A stretch of DNA of 10,318 nucleotides from Leptolyngbyaceae cyanobacterium CSSed165cm_216. Its GTDB lineage: Bacteria > Cyanobacteriota > Cyanobacteriia > Phormidesmidales > Phormidesmidaceae. The notes below the pieces were generated by a model that did not search any database, was not told where the DNA came from, and was given only the letters and a program-made list of their open reading frames with translations. Positions 6,633 to 10,318 of the stretch are shown piece after piece (the first letter of the stretch is position 1; each line of letters opens with the position of its first letter). The position numbers and the translations under genes are program-made. The DNA lies in assembly GCA_007135385.1 (NCBI GenBank), contig SLIY01000056.1, forward strand, positions 1 to 10,318, given 5' to 3'.

Positions 6633-6660
6633 CAGGGGTTAGGTGTCAGGTGTTAGGGCG
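6633..6660. repeat. STRR-type heptamer repeats
   Basis: Four consecutive heptamers, CAGGGGT, TAGGTGT, CAGGTGT and TAGGGCG, share the pattern YAGGKGT, the last being degenerate. Short tandemly repeated heptanucleotides of this kind (STRR) are a known feature of filamentous cyanobacterial genomes. Confidence 0.55.
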
Positions 6661-6671
6661 GGGGTCAGAAT

Positions 6672-6717
6672 CCCCTCCTGGGAGGCCTGTGCTGTTCGCG
6701 TAGCGACCCCAGAGGGG
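6672..6717. repeat. Bulged hairpin in the argD leader
   Basis: CCCCTCCTGGG (6672-6682) pairs with CCCCAGAGGGG (6707-6717) through 10 base pairs with one bulged C at 6678. Inside the loop, TCGC GTA GCGA (6696-6706) forms a second small hairpin. CCTCC/GGAGG (6674-6685) offers an alternative local fold. It is probably a dispersed cyanobacterial intergenic repeat. Confidence 0.5.
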
Positions 6718-6770
6718 TAACTTGTCGAAGTAGGCAGGGGTGGGTAAGTCAGGGGGCAGAATTACTCCAC

Positions 6771-6803
6771 ACCCAAAACCTGGTACCCGAGACCCAAAAC
6801 CTG
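6771..6803. repeat. Two direct copies of ACCCAAAACCTG, 21 bp apart
   Basis: ACCCAAAACCTG occurs at 6771-6782 and 6792-6803. The start-to-start distance of 21 bp puts both copies on the same helix face. They could be paired regulator sites upstream of argD, or simply part of the repeat-rich spacer. Confidence 0.5.
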
Positions 6804-6858
6804 CATTAGCATTTCCATATTTGATCGAGCATAACGGATACCCCTGGAAAAGCAAGGG

Positions 6859-9144
6859 CTAGGAGCGGGCAAATCGCCGCCGGGAACGATAGTGCCGAAT
6901 CGTGCGTAATTGTGCAGTCAGATAGGCTAAGTTTTGGGGCTCGCCGCCATAGCGCCAACGCACGTAGGCATGGGTAATTTCATTCGCCGCTTGGGCTTGG
7001 GGAGCCTTAGCCTGGTGGTACAGTCGCTGGGCATATTCCAGGGGGGTCTCGGAAGCCTGTTTGGGTAAGCCTTGATCGGTAAACCAGGTCAGCATCTGTT
7101 GATAAAGTCGTTCGGTGGGGGGCAGCTTGCGCCGTTGCCACTGGCCCCAGCCGCGCCGTAACCCTCGGTAGGCCAGCCAGGCTAAAAACCCCAGAGCGAT
7201 CGCCCCTGCCAGCCCCAGCATAATCCCTACCCAGCCTAGGCGCAGCAGCCCCAGCAGGGCGCGTACCAGTTGACCCAGGGCCTGGGCTAACAGCGCCATC
7301 ACCCCGTTGATCCACCCCATCACCGGGGAGGGCAGCCAGCCCGCTAGCCAGTTCCAGAATTGTCGTACCACCCCAAAGGTTTGGGAATCCCGAATGCTGG
7401 GGGGGATCACCTCATGGCCAGGGATGGGGTCAAAGGCAAACCAGCCGTACTGGGGGAAATACACCTCGGTAATGGCGTAGGCGTCCGTATTGCGAATCAC
7501 ATAGAAGCCAGTGAAGGGGTTAAACTCCCCTTCGCCAAAGCCAGCCACCAAGCGGGCGGGAATGCCGATGGAGCGCAGCATCACGGTCAACACGGTGGAG
7601 AAGTGATCGGGGTATCCCCCTTCGGTTTCAAATAAGAAGGTTTCCACCAGGTCCTGATCAGCCGCCAGGAAAGGCATATCTGGCTGTAGGCTGTAGCCCT
7701 GTTTAAGGGCCTGGGCCAAAAACAAGGCCGTTTCGTAGGGGTCGGTGAGGGGGTTGGGGGAGGTGTCCAGCAGGGCTTCGGTATGGGCTTTGACCCGCGC
7801 TTGAATCGTGTCAGGTACCTGCAAATAGGTGTTTTCAATACCTAATCGGTAGGTGGTGGTGGCCGCTTGTAACTGGGTGCGATCGCGGTAGGGGACCCGT
7901 GACACCACGGAATAGGTCAACCCTTTTTCTAGGCCAACTGGCGATCGCAAACTGCCCTCTGCATCGATGGCCACCTCTCGGGTGGGGAAATATAGCTCCC
8001 GTGCTTCATAGAGGGCCGGAATCAAATTGGGAAAGTTATTCACCAGGGTATAGGTTTGCACCACCTCCCGCTGGCGTCCCAGCTTAGGCTCAATCGGCAG
8101 CAGGGTTTGTTGGGAAAAGTTAGATCGTCGTAGGGTGCGGGTTTCATCATTACGAGCAATATCCCACCCCTGACCGGTGTAGGTGTCAAAGGCCAGCACC
8201 CGCCAAAATCCAGGGGCCTGAGATCGAATTCGCATCACCACCTGGGGGGTCATGGTCCCCCGCAGATTTTGGTTCATCTGCTGGTTAAAGCCGTAGTAGG
8301 AGGTGGTATCGACGAGTCCTGGGCCACTGAGTTTGCCAGAGCCGCGAATACTGCCCGCCCCATCCTCGTCAAAATCTTCACCATCGGCGGCGTCAGAGAG
8401 ATAACCGGGGTTATCAATGGCTTGGCCATCAAACTCCTCCTGGGTGTCGATGGTTGAACTAACGGGAAAATTGCGGATTTGATACCCTGGCAGCCGCGGG
8501 AGCAGTACAAAAATCAACAACCCCAGCCCCAGGGTCAACCCCAATAGCCCCAACAGTCGTTTGAGTTCTGCCGACGCTTTTAGATCCGCCCAAGACACGG
8601 CCTTTAGCCCCAGGCGTGACTGGTAGTCTAGCCCCAGCACCGGCATCGCTAGGGCCAAAAACAGCAGTAGTAAAGGTGCAAAGGCCAGGGTTTGGCTAAT
8701 GGTGGCCGCCACCCCCAGCAAAATCAACCCGATCATCATCGAGTAGCCCAGATCTTTGCGGCGGGGTAGATCGAAACTATGGAGTACTTGCAGTTGCACC
8801 AGCAGTTCGGCCAGCACAATCCGGGTATCCCCTGGTTGCGCTAATAAGCGGGCGAAAAAGGCCGCCATGGCCAGCAACATGCCAATGGCGATGAACCCTT
8901 TTACCACATGGTTGGGCTGGCGTCGCCGGTGCCAACTGAAGGCGGCTCCCAATGCACTCAGGGGAATCGCTAACAGATTCCAGAGGGAGGTGGCGGTAAC
9001 CCCAATGGCCGCTACTGAAACCGACACAATGCCCAGGGTAACCAACCCTTGAACCAGTACCCGCAACAGTAGCGAGTCTTCAATTTGGTCTGAGGGGATG
9101 GGCTTCCCTAGGCGAGACGCCTGCAGCCAACGAGCAGTAACCAT
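6859..9144 (-). CDS. TgpA-like membrane protein with degenerate transglutaminase domain
   Basis: This 761-residue protein has the TgpA/DUF3488 layout. An N-terminal block of about six or seven membrane helices (roughly 25-215) is followed by an extracytoplasmic region with an acidic Gly-rich linker (about 245-275). A transglutaminase-like core at about 460-580 follows, then a membrane helix at about 638-660 and a cytoplasmic DUF4129-type tail (about 675-745; RLYQQMLTWF and SETPLEYAQRL). In active members the core reads YC-[ED]-F, HAWVE and FDPTP. Here it reads GGYPDHFS (P512 in the Cys position), DAYAITEVYF (Y556 in the His position) and FDPIPG (D572 kept). Cysteine-protease or transglutaminase chemistry is therefore unlikely, and a binding or structural role at the cell envelope is more plausible. 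Start is the ATG at 9144 with no clear Shine-Dalgarno. Confidence 0.9.
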   Translation of the reverse strand: MVTARWLQASRLGKPIPSDQIEDSLLLRVLVQGLVTLGIVSVSVAAIGVTATSLWNLLAIPLSALGAAFSWHRRRQPNHVVKGFIAIGMLLAMAAFFARLLAQPGDTRIVLAELLVQLQVLHSFDLPRRKDLGYSMMIGLILLGVAATISQTLAFAPLLLLFLALAMPVLGLDYQSRLGLKAVSWADLKASAELKRLLGLLGLTLGLGLLIFVLLPRLPGYQIRNFPVSSTIDTQEEFDGQAIDNPGYLSDAADGEDFDEDGAGSIRGSGKLSGPGLVDTTSYYGFNQQMNQNLRGTMTPQVVMRIRSQAPGFWRVLAFDTYTGQGWDIARNDETRTLRRSNFSQQTLLPIEPKLGRQREVVQTYTLVNNFPNLIPALYEARELYFPTREVAIDAEGSLRSPVGLEKGLTYSVVSRVPYRDRTQLQAATTTYRLGIENTYLQVPDTIQARVKAHTEALLDTSPNPLTDPYETALFLAQALKQGYSLQPDMPFLAADQDLVETFLFETEGGYPDHFSTVLTVMLRSIGIPARLVAGFGEGEFNPFTGFYVIRNTDAYAITEVYFPQYGWFAFDPIPGHEVIPPSIRDSQTFGVVRQFWNWLAGWLPSPVMGWINGVMALLAQALGQLVRALLGLLRLGWVGIMLGLAGAIALGFLAWLAYRGLRRGWGQWQRRKLPPTERLYQQMLTWFTDQGLPKQASETPLEYAQRLYHQAKAPQAQAANEITHAYVRWRYGGEPQNLAYLTAQLRTIRHYRSRRRFARS

Positions 9145-9251
9145 AGTAGCGGCATCAAAAGAGTCGCTTCCATGCTAGCTCAAGCCCCCGGGGTGATACG
9201 ATCGCGGTTTAGCCCCGACTCTTCTTATCTAGTGGTCTGCCCCGTAGCGCT
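9145..9251. promoter_or_regulatory. Spacer between the PatU-like gene and the transglutaminase-like gene
   Basis: In this 107-bp spacer between two leftward genes, AAGAGTCG 9159-9166 and CGACTCTT 9216-9223 form an 8-bp inverted repeat separated by 49 bp. CTAGTGGTCT at 9229-9238 is identical to the first ten bases of the MITE-like element at 2698. No clear promoter was identified. Confidence 0.3.
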
Positions 9252-10253
9252 TTACGCCTCCTCATCCCCAACGGTAACCACAAAGCTGAGGGGGCTGATG
9301 GCCTGGTCGGCCAGGGCAATGGTGAGGCCATAGGGGTAATTCAACTGAGGGGCGTCCAGGTGTGCAACCACCTCCCCGGCCGTATCCCGCTGGGACCGTA
9401 GACCAGCGGCATCAGCCCCAAGCGCTAAGTGGCCTGCGGTGGGTAGGGCCGCTGTTATCCGCAGTTGAGGACTGGGTCCAGGGCGATAGGTGGCCTGGAC
9501 CCTGAGCATGCCCGCCGGGGTCATCCATTCCTGCTGGGCGGTGGGTGCCGCTGCCGATACCGTTAGCGAGAGGGCGGCAAAAATGCTTTGGGCTGCGAGC
9601 ATTGACAGCGCTATTTGCTTCTGGGGGGAAGCACTCTCGTAGTCAACGGTTTGTAGGGTTTGGGCTTGGGAACGATAGGCGGGACGGGCAACTAGGCCAG
9701 CGATCGCCTCTAAGGTCTGGGTTTGGTCGGGGAATAGGGTTTCCACCGCCTGAACTAACCGCCGCCCAGTTTGTTGGGTTACCTGCGCCACCCGTTGGCA
9801 CTGGTTGAGGAGCTCAGCTAAAATGTCATCCGGGATACCGGCGGGAACTTCTAGACTACGCAGGTGGTCTAACCAAACCGAAGATGAGTCAGCATTGAGC
9901 GTATCGGGATAATCGTGTAAGCCTTTTTCCCAAGGGAATAGGGGAGGGTGCTGGGCAATTTCTTGCTTTAAGCGACGCTTAATCAGGCTTTCAAAATGAG
10001 TTTGCACGACAGGAACATCTCCAGGATCAAAAACGGCAGTTGGGTCTGCATCGATGGGGGTATCGAACTCGATATCCCAACCCTCTTCTGGAAGCCATTG
10101 GGATGAACGCCCAAACCCCTCCCTAGCATCGGGTTGAGGTTGGCTGGCAGACGATCGGTGGGGGCTGTTTTGGGAGGGAGAGTCCTCTGCTGACAAGGGC
10201 TCAAATAGAAGCCTCAACAGGATCTCTCTAGGGATATCTGAGTCTCTATTCAT
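9252..10253 (-). CDS. Conserved cyanobacterial protein, probably PatU-like (tentative)
   Basis: This soluble 333-residue protein has no signal peptide. A low-complexity Ser/Pro/Gln region spans about 20-55. An Asp-rich segment is followed by THFESLIKRRLKQEIAQHPP with LFPWEKGLHDYP (85-116). A helical middle (140-235) ends in a hydrophobic helix near 213-233. A beta-rich C-terminal domain (240-328) opens with EWMTPAGMLRVQATYRPGP. The KRRL-HPPLFPWE core and the C-terminal beta domain resemble, from memory, PatU of filamentous cyanobacteria. PatU is encoded just after hetZ and affects heterocyst pattern in Anabaena. The residual upstream frame looks like the end of HetZ, which supports this. No alignment was possible, so the name stays provisional. 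Start ATG at 10253, with AAGG about 5 nt upstream. Confidence 0.85.
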   Translation of the reverse strand: MNRDSDIPREILLRLLFEPLSAEDSPSQNSPHRSSASQPQPDAREGFGRSSQWLPEEGWDIEFDTPIDADPTAVFDPGDVPVVQTHFESLIKRRLKQEIAQHPPLFPWEKGLHDYPDTLNADSSSVWLDHLRSLEVPAGIPDDILAELLNQCQRVAQVTQQTGRRLVQAVETLFPDQTQTLEAIAGLVARPAYRSQAQTLQTVDYESASPQKQIALSMLAAQSIFAALSLTVSAAAPTAQQEWMTPAGMLRVQATYRPGPSPQLRITAALPTAGHLALGADAAGLRSQRDTAGEVVAHLDAPQLNYPYGLTIALADQAISPLSFVVTVGDEEA

Positions 10254-10278
10254 GGCCTTGTCTTGCCCGTCCGGATAA

Positions 10279-10318
10279 TTAAAGATTACGAATGTCCCAA
10301 GCCTGTTCTAGCAGCTTA
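10279..10318 (-). CDS. C-terminal end of upstream gene, possibly hetZ (cut by window edge)
   Basis: Read leftward from the right edge, one frame stays open to a TAA at 10281-10279 and encodes KLLEQAWDIRNL; the other two frames meet stops within the fragment. A very similar KLLEQAW-IRN stretch is, as I recall, found near the C-terminus of HetZ, a DNA-binding regulator of heterocyst differentiation kept in non-heterocystous filamentous species. The stop is 25 bp before the next gene's ATG, consistent with an operon. Twelve residues cannot prove the identity. Confidence 0.45.
   Translation of the reverse strand, partial: KLLEQAWDIRNL

Larger units (their letters stand above)
6595..6858 (-). promoter_or_regulatory. 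argD upstream region
   Basis: This 264-bp spacer between the transglutaminase-like gene and argD holds several repeats but no credible gene. On the minus strand a possible sigma70 promoter is TTGCTT (6850-6855), a 16-bp gap, and TATGCT (6828-6833). The untranslated leader would then be about 225 nt and would contain a 12-bp direct repeat, a bulged hairpin and heptamer repeats, each listed separately. The promoter is a weak match and is inferred. Confidence 0.3.
1955..9707. repeat. HIP1 octamers (GCGATCGC), eight scattered copies
   Basis: GCGATCGC occurs at 1955, 4512, 4702, 5996, 7196, 7879, 7941 and 9700 (first base of each). All lie inside coding regions. This octamer is strongly over-represented in many cyanobacterial genomes, and its frequency here is the clearest compositional marker of the source. 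Confidence 0.9.

Noticed and set aside
6646..6855. Open frame of 69 codons on the minus strand in the argD upstream spacer
   Set aside because: It runs through heptamer repeats and hairpins, has no family resemblance and no ribosome binding site, and is rich in Gly/Pro as expected from repeat-derived sequence.

Overview
The window is a gene-dense stretch of cyanobacterial chromosome. Eight copies of the octamer GCGATCGC (HIP1) are scattered over both coding strands. The gene set is also cyanobacterial: a fraC-fraD-fraE filament-integrity operon, a cyanobacterial-type cobalamin adenosyltransferase start, and an ArgD with a cyanobacterial-style N-terminus. The fra genes, plus a probable hetZ-patU pair at the right edge, point to a filamentous (multicellular) species. 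Nothing here decides whether it forms heterocysts.

Left part (1-2700). The first 37 codons of a CobO-type adenosyltransferase run leftward off the edge. A 171-bp divergent spacer follows, then fraC, fraD and fraE on the + strand. fraC and fraD overlap by one base (TAATG), and fraE starts 16 bp after fraD with a clear ribosome binding site. The three proteins are membrane proteins expected at the septum between neighbouring cells.

Middle part (2700-5300). The spacer after fraE holds a 130-bp miniature inverted-repeat element (MITE-like) and a small palindrome. Two leftward genes follow: a secreted protein of unknown function and, upstream of it, acylphosphatase. Divergent from acylphosphatase is a GntR/UTRA regulator, whose coding sequence contains a perfect 28-bp palindrome. 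A gene-poor 475-bp spacer with several hairpins separates it from argD.

Right part (5300-10318). All genes point left. In transcription order they are the last codons of a probable hetZ, a soluble PatU-like protein, a large membrane protein of the TgpA/transglutaminase type, and argD. In the transglutaminase domain the catalytic Cys and His positions are Pro and Tyr, so it is predicted to be a pseudoenzyme. The argD leader contains heptamer repeats of cyanobacterial STRR type, a bulged hairpin and a 12-bp direct repeat.

No rRNA, tRNA, CRISPR array, intact insertion sequence or defence system was seen. The strongest leads are the pseudo-transglutaminase, the closeness of two sets of multicellularity genes, the intragenic palindrome and the MITE-like element.
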